A stretch of 15,500 nucleotides of DNA. Origin: Bacteroidales bacterium (GTDB lineage Bacteria > Bacteroidota > Bacteroidia > Bacteroidales > JAAUTT01). The position numbers and the translations under genes were made by a program. This document shows, piece after piece, positions 1 to 7,574 of this stretch. Position 1 is the stretch's first letter. The number at the start of each line of letters is the position of its first letter. The stretch spans positions 1 to 15,500 of the forward strand of contig JANXXY010000278.1 in assembly GCA_025350365.1 (NCBI GenBank), given 5' to 3'. Below the pieces are notes generated by a model. That model ran no database searches, was not told the origin of the DNA, and saw nothing but the letters and a program-made list of their open reading frames with translations.

Positions 1-230
1 GAAATAGGTGTCTCACCGTTATCGGCTTGCTGGCGATATTTTTCGTAATCCGTAATATTTCCATTTTTTTTGTCAGCCTGCGGGACGGTATTGTTAGCAG
101 TTTGCTTATTAACGTCATTTTTTCCGGGAGAATAGTATAAATCATCATTTCCCGATCTGGCAAAATAACTGGAAGAACAAGCACTAATAACCAGTGCAAT
201 GATAAGTGGTACAATAATTTTTGCTTTCAT
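1..230 (-). CDS. Small lipoprotein, partial (C-terminal part lies outside the window)
   Basis: Translating the minus strand from the ATG at 230-228 gives 76 residues, open to the window edge. The N-terminus is a lipoprotein signal peptide: MKAK, a hydrophobic stretch (IIVPLIIALVIS), then the lipobox I-S-A-C with Cys18 as the likely lipidation site. The mature part begins CSSSYFARSGNDDLYYSPG and continues as a polar, Asn/Gln/Lys-rich stretch with no recognisable domain. The start is supported by a strong Shine-Dalgarno GGAGG (complement of 238-242) seven bases before the ATG. The gene is divergent from proS. Probable location is the periplasmic side of the inner membrane or the outer membrane; residues after the Cys (SSS) are not the acidic type linked to surface export in some Bacteroidota. 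Function unknown. Confidence 0.8.
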   Translation of the reverse strand, partial: MKAKIIVPLIIALVISACSSSYFARSGNDDLYYSPGKNDVNKQTANNTVPQADKKNGNITDYEKYRQQADNGETPI

Positions 231-268
231 GACTCGTCCTCCGATTAGTTAGATGTAATTTTTTAATT

Positions 269-303
269 CAAAATTATTTACTTTGCAAGTATAATTATTC
301 AAA
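269..303 (-). promoter_or_regulatory. Candidate Bacteroidota promoter for the lipoprotein gene
   Basis: On the minus strand, 276-269 reads TAATTTTG, a perfect match to the Bacteroidota -7 element TAnnTTTG. A TTTG (303-300) lies 23 bases upstream, somewhat farther than the usual spacing of about 19-21 to the -33 element. The implied transcript would start near 262 and have a leader of roughly 30 nt containing the GGAGG ribosome site. Such short boxes occur by chance in AT-rich DNA, so this is only a candidate. Confidence 0.35.
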
Positions 304-336
304 TCAAACTATACAAATACTATACCAAAAAACAAT

Positions 337-1809
337 ATGGCAAAAGAAATTACAAGCAGAGCAGAAAACTATTCTCAGTGGTACAACGATTTGGTGATAA
401 AAGCAGGATTAGCTGATAACTCGGCCGTAAGAGGATGTATGGTAATAAAACCATATGGCTACGCGATATGGGAAAAAATTCAGGGTGTTCTTGATAAGAT
501 GTTTAAGGACACAGGTCATTCCAATGCCTATTTCCCTCTCTTAATTCCAAAATCGTTTTTTAGTAAGGAAGCCAGCCATGTTGAAGGATTTGCCAAGGAA
601 TGCGCTGTGGTGACCCATTACCGGTTAAAAAACGACCCTAACGGCAAAGGAATAGTTGTTGATGAAGATGCTAAATTAGAAGAGGAGCTTATTATTCGCC
701 CAACTTCTGAAACAATCATATGGAACACATATAAAGGTTGGATTCAATCTTATCGTGATCTTCCTTTATTAATTAATCAGTGGGCTAATGTTGTACGTTG
801 GGAAATGCGCACCCGGCTTTTCCTTCGTACCTCCGAATTTCTTTGGCAAGAAGGACATACTGCTCACGCCACTCAGGAAGAGGCGTTGGAGGAAACATAC
901 AAAATGGTGAATGTGTATGCCGATTTTGCCGAAAACTATATGGCTGTTCCGGTGATTAAGGGAGTGAAAACATCGAACGAACGGTTTGCCGGAGCTATAG
1001 ACACCCTGTGTATCGAAGCATTGATGCAGGATGGAAAGGCTTTGCAATCAGGAACTTCGCACTTTTTGGGGCAAAATTTCTCCAAAGCATTTGATGTGAA
1101 ATTTACAAATAAGGAAGGCAAACTCGATTATGTGTGGGCTTCCTCCTGGGGCGTTTCAACCCGATTAATGGGTGCGCTTATTATGGCGCATTCGGATGAT
1201 AATGGGTTAGTATTACCTCCTAAATTGGCTCCAATACAGGTTGTTATAGTGCCAATTTACAATAAACCAGAGCAGTTAGCTGTTATTTCCGAAAAAGTTT
1301 TACCTTTAAAAAAACAATTGGAGGAAAAAGGAATTTCGGTTCAGTTCGATGTTAGGGACAATTTTAAACCGGGTTATAAATTTGCAGAACATGAATTAAA
1401 AGGAATTCCTATTCGTATGGCCATCGGGCCGCGGGATGTTGAAAACAATACCCTGGAAATTGCACGCCGTGATACACTGGAGAAAAAAACCATCGCATTT
1501 AATGAGACAGTTGATTATGTGGTTACTCTACTGGATGAAATTCAGAATAACATATTTCAGAAAGCTTTAAAATTTAGAGAGGAGAGTACATATAAAACTG
1601 ATTCGTACGAGGAATTTAAGGAACTACTCGAAAAGGGCGGTTTTATTCTTGCTCATTGGGATGGAACTTCCGAAACTGAAACGTTGATTAAGGATGAAAC
1701 CAAAGCAACTATCCGGTGCATTCCGTTTGACAACCCTCTTGAGGAAGGAAAATGCATAAGAACAGGAAACCCCTCATCACAACGGGTATTATTCGCAAGA
1801 GCATATTAG
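337..1809 (+). CDS. proS: Prolyl-tRNA synthetase, type 3 (archaeal/eukaryotic-like), EC 6.1.1.15
   Basis: Class II aminoacyl-tRNA synthetase that charges tRNA-Pro with proline in the cytoplasm. The 490-residue product has motif 1 around residues 33-72, the RPTSE signature at 121-125, motif 2 at 154-174 (VVRWEMRTR followed by FLRTSEFLWQEGH), the GTSHFLG segment at 239-245, and motif 3 at 271-282 (WGVSTRLMGALI). An anticodon-binding domain spans about 300-400, and the type 3 C-terminal domain ends in the conserved aromatic terminus (...RVLFARAY). There is no room for the INS editing domain found between motifs 2 and 3 in type 1 bacterial enzymes. Three of the four zinc-ligand cysteines usual in the C-terminal domain are absent (WDG for WCG, no Cys near 447, GKCIRTG with only Cys473). 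The ATG has no clear Shine-Dalgarno. The next gene starts 88 bp downstream. Confidence 0.97.
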   Translation: MAKEITSRAENYSQWYNDLVIKAGLADNSAVRGCMVIKPYGYAIWEKIQGVLDKMFKDTGHSNAYFPLLIPKSFFSKEASHVEGFAKECAVVTHYRLKNDPNGKGIVVDEDAKLEEELIIRPTSETIIWNTYKGWIQSYRDLPLLINQWANVVRWEMRTRLFLRTSEFLWQEGHTAHATQEEALEETYKMVNVYADFAENYMAVPVIKGVKTSNERFAGAIDTLCIEALMQDGKALQSGTSHFLGQNFSKAFDVKFTNKEGKLDYVWASSWGVSTRLMGALIMAHSDDNGLVLPPKLAPIQVVIVPIYNKPEQLAVISEKVLPLKKQLEEKGISVQFDVRDNFKPGYKFAEHELKGIPIRMAIGPRDVENNTLEIARRDTLEKKTIAFNETVDYVVTLLDEIQNNIFQKALKFREESTYKTDSYEEFKELLEKGGFILAHWDGTSETETLIKDETKATIRCIPFDNPLEEGKCIRTGNPSSQRVLFARAY

Positions 1810-1814
1810 CAAAA

Positions 1815-1886
1815 GTTGCTGGTTACTAGTTAATTGTTAATGAAAAAGCGACTAGTAACCAACAATCGGCAACAAGTAACCAACAA
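1815..1886. repeat. Inverted and direct repeats between proS and the next gene
   Basis: GGTTACTAGT (1821-1830) and its exact complement ACTAGTAACC (1851-1860) form a 10-bp inverted repeat with a 20-base loop. Pairing extends outward to 1815/1866 with one mismatch and one G-T pair. The 12-mer AGTAACCAACAA also occurs twice in direct orientation, at 1854-1865 and 1875-1886, 21 bp apart. The right half is strongly A/C-biased on the plus strand. There is no T-tract, so it is not a standard terminator. It may be a decayed dispersed repeat or an RNA hairpin between the two genes. Confidence 0.6.
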
Positions 1887-1897
1887 CCATCAACTAA

Positions 1898-2584
1898 ATG
1901 AACCAAGTCGATAAAAAGGAACTAATTCTAAAAACAATTTCGGAGAAGTCGGTCATCAAACAACAAGTTTACGATAAAACATTTTCGACTTTTTCAACCA
2001 TCAAAAGTGCTTTGAACTCCATTTCGGCAAATTTCAATGCAAACCTTAACGACATAGATAAACGAGTATATCTGCAATACAGGGATAATGGAGAATTTGA
2101 TGCTCAGTTAAAAGTAGCCGGAGACCTGTTGGTTTTTAGTATGCATTCCAATGCCTTCGAGTTTGACCGCAATCACCCGGTGTGGCAATTATCATATGTT
2201 AAAAATAATCCGTATTCCTCTATTTGTGGAATGATTAGCATTTATAACTTTTTATATGATTCGTTTCGCTATAGCCGTGATGAGGATTTAGGATATCTGG
2301 TTGCACGTATTTTTGTGAATAAAGATGGCCTGTATTTTGTTGAAGGAAAGAGACAAATGGGCAATTGGTGCAATAATTTCGGATCATCTCAAATTGATGA
2401 CGAAGTACTTCGCGACATTATTTATTCTGCTATTCAGTATTCTCTTGAATTTGACCTTTTAGTACCGCCTTATGATAACGTGAAAATAGTATCGGTATCC
2501 CAGATAAATTCAAAAATTGAATCGTGCAGATTACAAACAGGTAAACGATTGGGTTTTACTTTCAATTCAGATGATATTTCATAA
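1898..2584 (+). CDS. Unrecognised soluble protein, 228 residues
   Basis: I do not recognise a named family. The ORF has good coding character (a balanced composition with charged helices and conserved-looking aromatic patches) and starts at an ATG just after the A/C-rich repeats. No signal peptide or membrane segment is visible, so a cytoplasmic location is likely. Notable stretches are a Lys/Ser-rich N-terminal helix (1-50), YLQYRDNGEFDAQLKV (about 58-73), a segment rich in Trp, Tyr and Asn around 93-120, and GLYFVEGKRQMGNWCNNFG near 148-166. The last 14 bases contain an out-of-frame ATG (2571-2573) that is a good candidate for the original start of the downstream outer-membrane protein, so the two may be translationally coupled. 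Its position in the same run as proS suggests co-transcription. Confidence 0.8.
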   Translation: MNQVDKKELILKTISEKSVIKQQVYDKTFSTFSTIKSALNSISANFNANLNDIDKRVYLQYRDNGEFDAQLKVAGDLLVFSMHSNAFEFDRNHPVWQLSYVKNNPYSSICGMISIYNFLYDSFRYSRDEDLGYLVARIFVNKDGLYFVEGKRQMGNWCNNFGSSQIDDEVLRDIIYSAIQYSLEFDLLVPPYDNVKIVSVSQINSKIESCRLQTGKRLGFTFNSDDIS

Positions 2585-2647
2585 AACTATTATATTATCA
2601 GTGCTTTACGAATTAATATAGTTTTTTTCACTGGTGCGGCAATTCTT

Positions 2648-4570
2648 TTGTTTTTCAACTCTTTTGCCGGATATAGTCAGGAAGATACGTATTCCAAAAT
2701 TAAGCTGGATTCTGTTGTCTTGAAAAAAGGACAAGTACTGATTATTCACGATAAAACGTATCTTGTTAAACGAGATACTGTAGTGGTTATTCCGGCTTCA
2801 GTAAAATACAGCATTAAAAGAAACAGGGGCGATTTGTTTTACAGTAATCTGGAACAAAGAGTAACCAAACGAAAATGGACAAGAGAACTACATAACATCA
2901 TTATTAATACCAATCACAAAACTGTAAATTCCGATTCACTTAAAACCAGTTTAGCAGTAAATCAATTTGTTTCTTATGCTGGTCGTCCCATCCGGCACAT
3001 AAAAATTAAGCAGTTAGATGTTTTTGGACCTACCATTTTAGATACAACACGATATCCTAAATCGTGGATTGAAAGAACAGGGAATAAAATGCATTTTACG
3101 TCCAAAAAGTACCTGATAGTAAATAATTTGCTTTTTAAGGAAGGAGATCATGTAACACCTGAGACTTTGGCTGATAATGAACGTATACTTCGTGGCTTGC
3201 CATATCTTGAAGACGCTTTTATATCAGTGCATTCGGCTGGCGAATTAAACGATTCCGTTGATATAATGGTTATTACTAAGGATGTATGGTCTGAAGCTTT
3301 TAATATTCAAGTTAATAACATTTCTACAGGTAGGTTTCAATTTTGGGATCGTAATATTTTTGGTTTCGGTAATGAAGTGCAAAACAACATTCCGTGGGAC
3401 TCACGTAAACATCAAATAATTGGTTATGATGGTAATTATAAGATAAATAACATTGCAGGTACTTTCATTAATGCGAAATTTTTGTATTTAAATAGTTTTA
3501 ATTCTGAATCGATTGGTTTAAGTCTCGACCGCAATTTTATTACTCCAAATATCAAATATGCCGGAGGGTTTTTGATTGAAAACACAATTACCAAAACGTA
3601 TTTTAATGAGGATACGGCTTTTCGCGATATTCCATTGAAATACAATAAATATGATGGCTGGATCGGTCGGTCTTTTGCCATTAGTAACCACAATAGCTTC
3701 TCAAAGTTACGGCAGAATATTACTTTTTTGGCTCGTATATCACATGATCGTTTTATTAAACGACCCAAAATAACTGAGGATTCATATTACCAGTTTCAAA
3801 ATAAAACTATTGTTTTGGGAACTATTTCTTACGCAAGGCAAAGTTTCTTTAAAAGTAATTTAATATACAATTTTGGTAGAACTGAAGATATTCCGGTAGG
3901 TACACAAGTGCAGTTTACTTTTGGAATAGAAAATAATGAATTTTTTAGACGTAAATATTATAGCAATAATATCAAGTTTGGAAAGTTTTTAGGAAATTTT
4001 GGATATGTGTATAACGCATTTGCAATTGGGGGGTTTGTAAACAATGCAAATAAACCGGAGCAAGCTGTATTTGAGGCTTCTACAAACTATTTTACGAATT
4101 TATTTACTGTTGGGCGGTTTCATTTTCGACAATTTGTAAATTTGTCTTATACTAGGGGTATTCATCGGTATAGTAATGAGTATTTAACTATTAACAGAGA
4201 GTTTGGTATTACCGGGTTTATGAATGATTCCGTAACAGGCAGCCGACGCTTTAATATACATTGGGAAACTGTAAGCTTTACCCCATGGTATGTTTATGAT
4301 TTCAGGTTTGTTTTATTCGCTTTTGCTGACCATTCGTGGATTAAGCAAAATGGTGGTTCAATTTTCGACCGTTGGCCTTATACCGGTATCGGTTTTGGTA
4401 TAAGAATCCGTAACGAAAGGTTGGTATTCAATACAATCCAGATTCGGTTTACCATATACCCTAACATTCCGCTCAATTCCAAGAGCGAATTTTTTGAAAT
4501 GTCGGGTGAGCCATTGCTCAATCCTCCAACATTTGCTCCCAAGGCACCGGAACTTCTAAAGTATCAATAA
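2648..4570 (+). CDS. Omp85-like outer-membrane beta-barrel protein with one POTRA-like domain; 5' end probably frameshifted
   Basis: Open frame of 640 codons from a TTG at 2648. Residues about 113-212 look like a POTRA domain (LLFKEGDHVTPETLADNERI, then LRGLPYLEDAFISV). Residues about 215-605 are rich in alternating aromatic/polar strands, about the size of a 16-strand Omp85 barrel. The stretch 521-543 (ITGF, then GSRRFNIHWETVSF) resembles the L6 motif and following strand of BamA/TamA-type proteins. A 30-residue proline-containing tail follows the last likely strand (LVFNTIQIRFTIYP). The TTG start leaves only a stub of a signal peptide. Reading back in frame, codons 2612-2647 (INIVFFTGAAIL) supply the missing hydrophobic core, but no ATG or GTG lies between there and the in-frame stop at 2582-2584. 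The natural start is probably the ATG at 2571, or the GTG at 2601, in another frame. Role is likely insertion or transport of protein or lipid at the outer membrane; the substrate is unknown. Confidence 0.8.
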   Translation: MFFNSFAGYSQEDTYSKIKLDSVVLKKGQVLIIHDKTYLVKRDTVVVIPASVKYSIKRNRGDLFYSNLEQRVTKRKWTRELHNIIINTNHKTVNSDSLKTSLAVNQFVSYAGRPIRHIKIKQLDVFGPTILDTTRYPKSWIERTGNKMHFTSKKYLIVNNLLFKEGDHVTPETLADNERILRGLPYLEDAFISVHSAGELNDSVDIMVITKDVWSEAFNIQVNNISTGRFQFWDRNIFGFGNEVQNNIPWDSRKHQIIGYDGNYKINNIAGTFINAKFLYLNSFNSESIGLSLDRNFITPNIKYAGGFLIENTITKTYFNEDTAFRDIPLKYNKYDGWIGRSFAISNHNSFSKLRQNITFLARISHDRFIKRPKITEDSYYQFQNKTIVLGTISYARQSFFKSNLIYNFGRTEDIPVGTQVQFTFGIENNEFFRRKYYSNNIKFGKFLGNFGYVYNAFAIGGFVNNANKPEQAVFEASTNYFTNLFTVGRFHFRQFVNLSYTRGIHRYSNEYLTINREFGITGFMNDSVTGSRRFNIHWETVSFTPWYVYDFRFVLFAFADHSWIKQNGGSIFDRWPYTGIGFGIRIRNERLVFNTIQIRFTIYPNIPLNSKSEFFEMSGEPLLNPPTFAPKAPELLKYQ

Positions 4571-4578
4571 AAAATATT

Positions 4579-4608
4579 AGGTTTTTGGTATTAAAAACTA
4601 CTTTTTTT
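4579..4608 (+). terminator. Weak candidate terminator after the outer-membrane protein gene
   Basis: GTTTTT (4581-4586) and AAAAAC (4593-4598) can form a 6-bp stem, extended by one G-U pair, around a 6-base loop (GGTATT). A seven-T run follows at 4602-4608. The stem is nearly all A-T and therefore weak, but its position right after the stop codon and the T-run fit an intrinsic terminator. Confidence 0.35.
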
Positions 4609-4779
4609 AAACCATTATTTCATTTTAAAATCATTGCATTTTTATTAAAATTTACAATTTTTTAATGTGAATTTAACTATAATGATAGAAAGCTTTAGTA
4701 ATTTTAAATAGAATAATTATTTTGTTAATATCACGTTAATACTTTAATAGTTAGGTGCATTAACTTTAAAAGGAAGAGT
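4609..4779. other. AT-rich leader region upstream of the small membrane-protein gene
   Basis: About 170 bp of very AT-rich sequence with no convincing longer ORF. It holds TTTG at 4721-4724 followed by TACTTTAA at 4740-4747, a poor match to the Bacteroidota promoter pattern because the spacing is short and the final G is missing. The last ten bases form the ribosome-binding site of the 39-codon ORF. Nothing else can be supported here. Confidence 0.4.
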
Positions 4780-4899
4780 ATGGGAAATTTTAGTTTTGAT
4801 TTTTTTCCTGTGATAGTGTTTGTAATATTTCTATTAATTCATATGATTGTGGGAAAAAAAAATTCAAATGCCCAACCTGAAGGTAACGGATTTGAATAA
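4780..4899 (+). CDS. Putative 39-residue single-pass membrane protein
   Basis: ATG at 4780-4782, TAA at 4897-4899. The product has an aromatic N-terminus (MGNFSFDFFP), one hydrophobic segment (VIVFVIFLLIHMIVG, residues 11-25), a KK pair immediately after it, and a polar tail (NSNAQPEGNGFE). By the positive-inside rule the C-terminus would face the cytoplasm. A purine-rich Shine-Dalgarno (AAAAGGAAG, 4768-4776) is correctly spaced before the ATG, which matters because most larger genes here lack one. The stop lies only 6 bp from the convergent treY stop. Family and function are not recognised. Small single-pass proteins like this often modulate a larger membrane complex, but that is inference only. 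Confidence 0.6.
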   Translation: MGNFSFDFFPVIVFVIFLLIHMIVGKKNSNAQPEGNGFE

Positions 4900-4905
4900 T
4901 AATTA

Positions 4906-7551
4906 TTATATATTACTCTCCCTAATGCCTTTCATAAAGGAAGCAATAGGAAATTTCATAATTTCTGATACCATAATATGGTCTTTTCCATAAATGTGTT
5001 TCTCTTCCGGAAAAACTATCCAATTTTCAGGCGCTTTATCCGGTAAAATTAAACGTGTGTCTGCCCAATCTATTTCCGAGATATTCTTCTTCTCTTTTAA
5101 TAACGTTGTGTAAAGCGGAACAACCACAATATACCATATGTTATAGTCGGTTCTGGCAAATGCTAATATATTCTCGGTATATTTTCCAACTGTTTGTATT
5201 GGTATGTATTGCCCGGAAATAAAAAAATCAGGATTCAAAGCTCTTTCTTTCATCAACAGATGAGTAACCCACATTTTTATTTGTCCGTTTTCTCTATTGT
5301 GATACAGGTTTTGAAAGAATGTTTCCGGGTTGTCCTGATGTTCTTTTAATAGTATTTTCAGCATTACTTCCCGTTGCTTAAAATTTACCAATTGTCGGTT
5401 GTCCGGATCAACCAGCGTCAAATCCCATAGCTCAGTTCCTTGATAGAAATCTGGTATGCCGGGGCAAGTGGCTTTCAACATCAATTGGGTTAAGGAATTG
5501 TTGATTCCATAAGCCGCAATTTTTTGCTGAAATGGTAAAAAACTCGTTAGAAAATCACTTTCCGGTGCGATTATTTTATGGATGAAATCTAAAATTGCTT
5601 TTTCATAGACTGCATTTGGTTTGGTCCAGTTGCTATTTGTTTTAGCTTCTCGTAAGGCTTTCACAAGATAATTGTTAATTCTTGTCAGTATGATTTCATC
5701 AATTTTGCCTTTGAATGGAAAAATGCCTGTTAATGTTTGGTAGATAAAGTATTCCTCGTTAGCATTTGGCACATCTTTAGAGTTAATTTGGGTTTTGTGG
5801 GGTGAATTAATTTCAATCCATTGATTTACCATTATTATCCATTCATCGGCTATTTCACTTATTATATTTAAACGAGCCCTCACATCTTCCCCTCGTTTAG
5901 TGTCGTGAGTTGATGTTGCGTTCATGGTCACCGGTGTTTTTTTCTGACGAAGTAACATTGCCTCATGAAATTCTTTAACTGAAATTCCTTCAGCATTGGT
6001 TGAATCACCTACTTCATTGTGGGCAATAAAACTATTATAATTATACATCACTGTATCTTCCACCCCTTTGGCCATAAGCGACCCGGTAAACTGCATGCAA
6101 CGCAGAAAAAACTCCAATGCTTTCTTTTTAACATTATCGGTTAAATGTTTTTGATTGAGGAATATATTTTGTAGTATTTCCAAAGCTTTAATAAGCAAGG
6201 GCATTCGCGAACCTGCATGATCAATCATTAATTTTACGACATTCTTATCTTCAGCTGTTAACGGGTAATTATAAGAATATAACTTGTAACGGGGACATGC
6301 TAACAAAAATTCACCAATGGCCTCTTTCATTAATCCGGGGGTAATGTCACTTTCTATTCCATAAGTTACAAAACCGCCTTTGTCAAACATTCTAAAGAGA
6401 TTATCCAAATCTCCTTGCATGCTTTGGTTAAGGATTAATTTTTTCTTTTGATAGATAATTTCTAACGGATTCTCAATAGTTCCTGTCAGATTCTGATAAT
6501 ACTTATTTAGTATATGGTAATTTTTATTGTAGGTAAGCAAATTGTTAACCGTAGCTAAAAAATCATACCCGGTAGAACCTTGTATGGGCCAATTATTTAT
6601 CAATTCTTCGCTATGTTGCAATATTTTTTCCGCCACAATATAGGTATCATTGCCAGTAAGTCTCCTTAATTTATCGAAGTATTGAGTTGGTTTCATCAGT
6701 CCATCAATATGATCGATGCGTAACCCCTTATATTTTTTAGTCTCAACTAATTTTTTAATGTAAGTATGATATTCGTCAAACACACTTTCTAATTCCATCT
6801 TAAGACTAATAAGGCTGTTTACGGTAAAAAATCGGCGATAATTCAAGTGTTTTTCTGTATCCTGCCAATGGCAAAGTGAATAATGTTGTTTATTCAACAG
6901 CTTTTTGAGTTGCGTAGTATTGTTATTAACAGCTTCTATTATCAAAGGCGCCTGGTATGTAAATTGCTCATAATGCTTAGTATGAGTTACATGTTTAAGG
7001 TTTGGTAGAATTCCGGGGACAATGGAAGTTAGCGTTTCAATATTTATTGGAAAAGAGTAATCGTAATAAGTAAAAACAAAATGTTTTTTCCTCCAGGCAA
7101 GTTTAATTTCACCCTGTTCAATAGCATCTTCCATTGTATTACCTAAAACGGGTATCATCACCTTTTCTCCAAAATGAGGATGGGCAAAATCAATATCAAA
7201 ATAGTTTGCATATTTCGATAATTTCCCATTCTCCAACACATCCATTAACCAGGTATTATTATCATGAAAAGCCATATGGTTAGGCACAATATCCTGCATC
7301 CAACCTATATTTCTATTTTTTAAAATATTAATTATTTCATCAAATTCTGCCTCACTGCCAATTTCAGGATTAATAAAATTAGGGTCAACCACATCATAAC
7401 CATGCATACTGCCCGGTACAGCCTCAAAAACAGGGCTTGCATAAATGGTGCCAATGCCAAGCAAAGAAAAATAGTCAATATTGTCAATAAGCTGTTTAAA
7501 GGTATAATCCTTATTGAATTGAATGCGGTAGGTAGATACAGGGTTATACAT
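4906..7551 (-). CDS. treY: Maltooligosyl trehalose synthase TreY, EC 5.4.99.15
   Basis: GH13 enzyme that isomerises the reducing-end alpha-1,4 bond of a malto-oligosaccharide into an alpha,alpha-1,1 bond, giving maltooligosyl trehalose in the cytoplasm. The 881-residue product begins with the typical STYRIQF (6-12). YASPVFEAVPGSMHGYDV (37-54) and QDIVPNHMAF (86-95) follow. LRIDHIDGL (277-285) contains the likely nucleophile Asp280, VAEKIL (306-311) the acid/base Glu308, and TSTHDTKRGEDVRARL (546-561) the third Asp, Asp550. GVEDTVMYNY (496-505) and PGIPDFYQGTELWDLTLVDP (697-716) are TreY-specific. All catalytic residues are present. It is longer than the best-studied TreY enzymes (roughly 720-780 residues), with extra sequence in the central helical region. 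It lies 23 bp after treZ and is the last gene of the operon; the ATG has no evident Shine-Dalgarno. Confidence 0.96.
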   Translation of the reverse strand: MYNPVSTYRIQFNKDYTFKQLIDNIDYFSLLGIGTIYASPVFEAVPGSMHGYDVVDPNFINPEIGSEAEFDEIINILKNRNIGWMQDIVPNHMAFHDNNTWLMDVLENGKLSKYANYFDIDFAHPHFGEKVMIPVLGNTMEDAIEQGEIKLAWRKKHFVFTYYDYSFPINIETLTSIVPGILPNLKHVTHTKHYEQFTYQAPLIIEAVNNNTTQLKKLLNKQHYSLCHWQDTEKHLNYRRFFTVNSLISLKMELESVFDEYHTYIKKLVETKKYKGLRIDHIDGLMKPTQYFDKLRRLTGNDTYIVAEKILQHSEELINNWPIQGSTGYDFLATVNNLLTYNKNYHILNKYYQNLTGTIENPLEIIYQKKKLILNQSMQGDLDNLFRMFDKGGFVTYGIESDITPGLMKEAIGEFLLACPRYKLYSYNYPLTAEDKNVVKLMIDHAGSRMPLLIKALEILQNIFLNQKHLTDNVKKKALEFFLRCMQFTGSLMAKGVEDTVMYNYNSFIAHNEVGDSTNAEGISVKEFHEAMLLRQKKTPVTMNATSTHDTKRGEDVRARLNIISEIADEWIIMVNQWIEINSPHKTQINSKDVPNANEEYFIYQTLTGIFPFKGKIDEIILTRINNYLVKALREAKTNSNWTKPNAVYEKAILDFIHKIIAPESDFLTSFLPFQQKIAAYGINNSLTQLMLKATCPGIPDFYQGTELWDLTLVDPDNRQLVNFKQREVMLKILLKEHQDNPETFFQNLYHNRENGQIKMWVTHLLMKERALNPDFFISGQYIPIQTVGKYTENILAFARTDYNIWYIVVVPLYTTLLKEKKNISEIDWADTRLILPDKAPENWIVFPEEKHIYGKDHIMVSEIMKFPIASFMKGIRESNI

Positions 7552-7574
7552 AGAAATTACTATTATTCAATTGA

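Noticed and set aside
3436..3768. Minus-strand 110-codon ORF inside the outer-membrane protein gene
   Set aside because: Fully antisense to a conserved barrel region, with no domain or ribosome site; a shadow frame.
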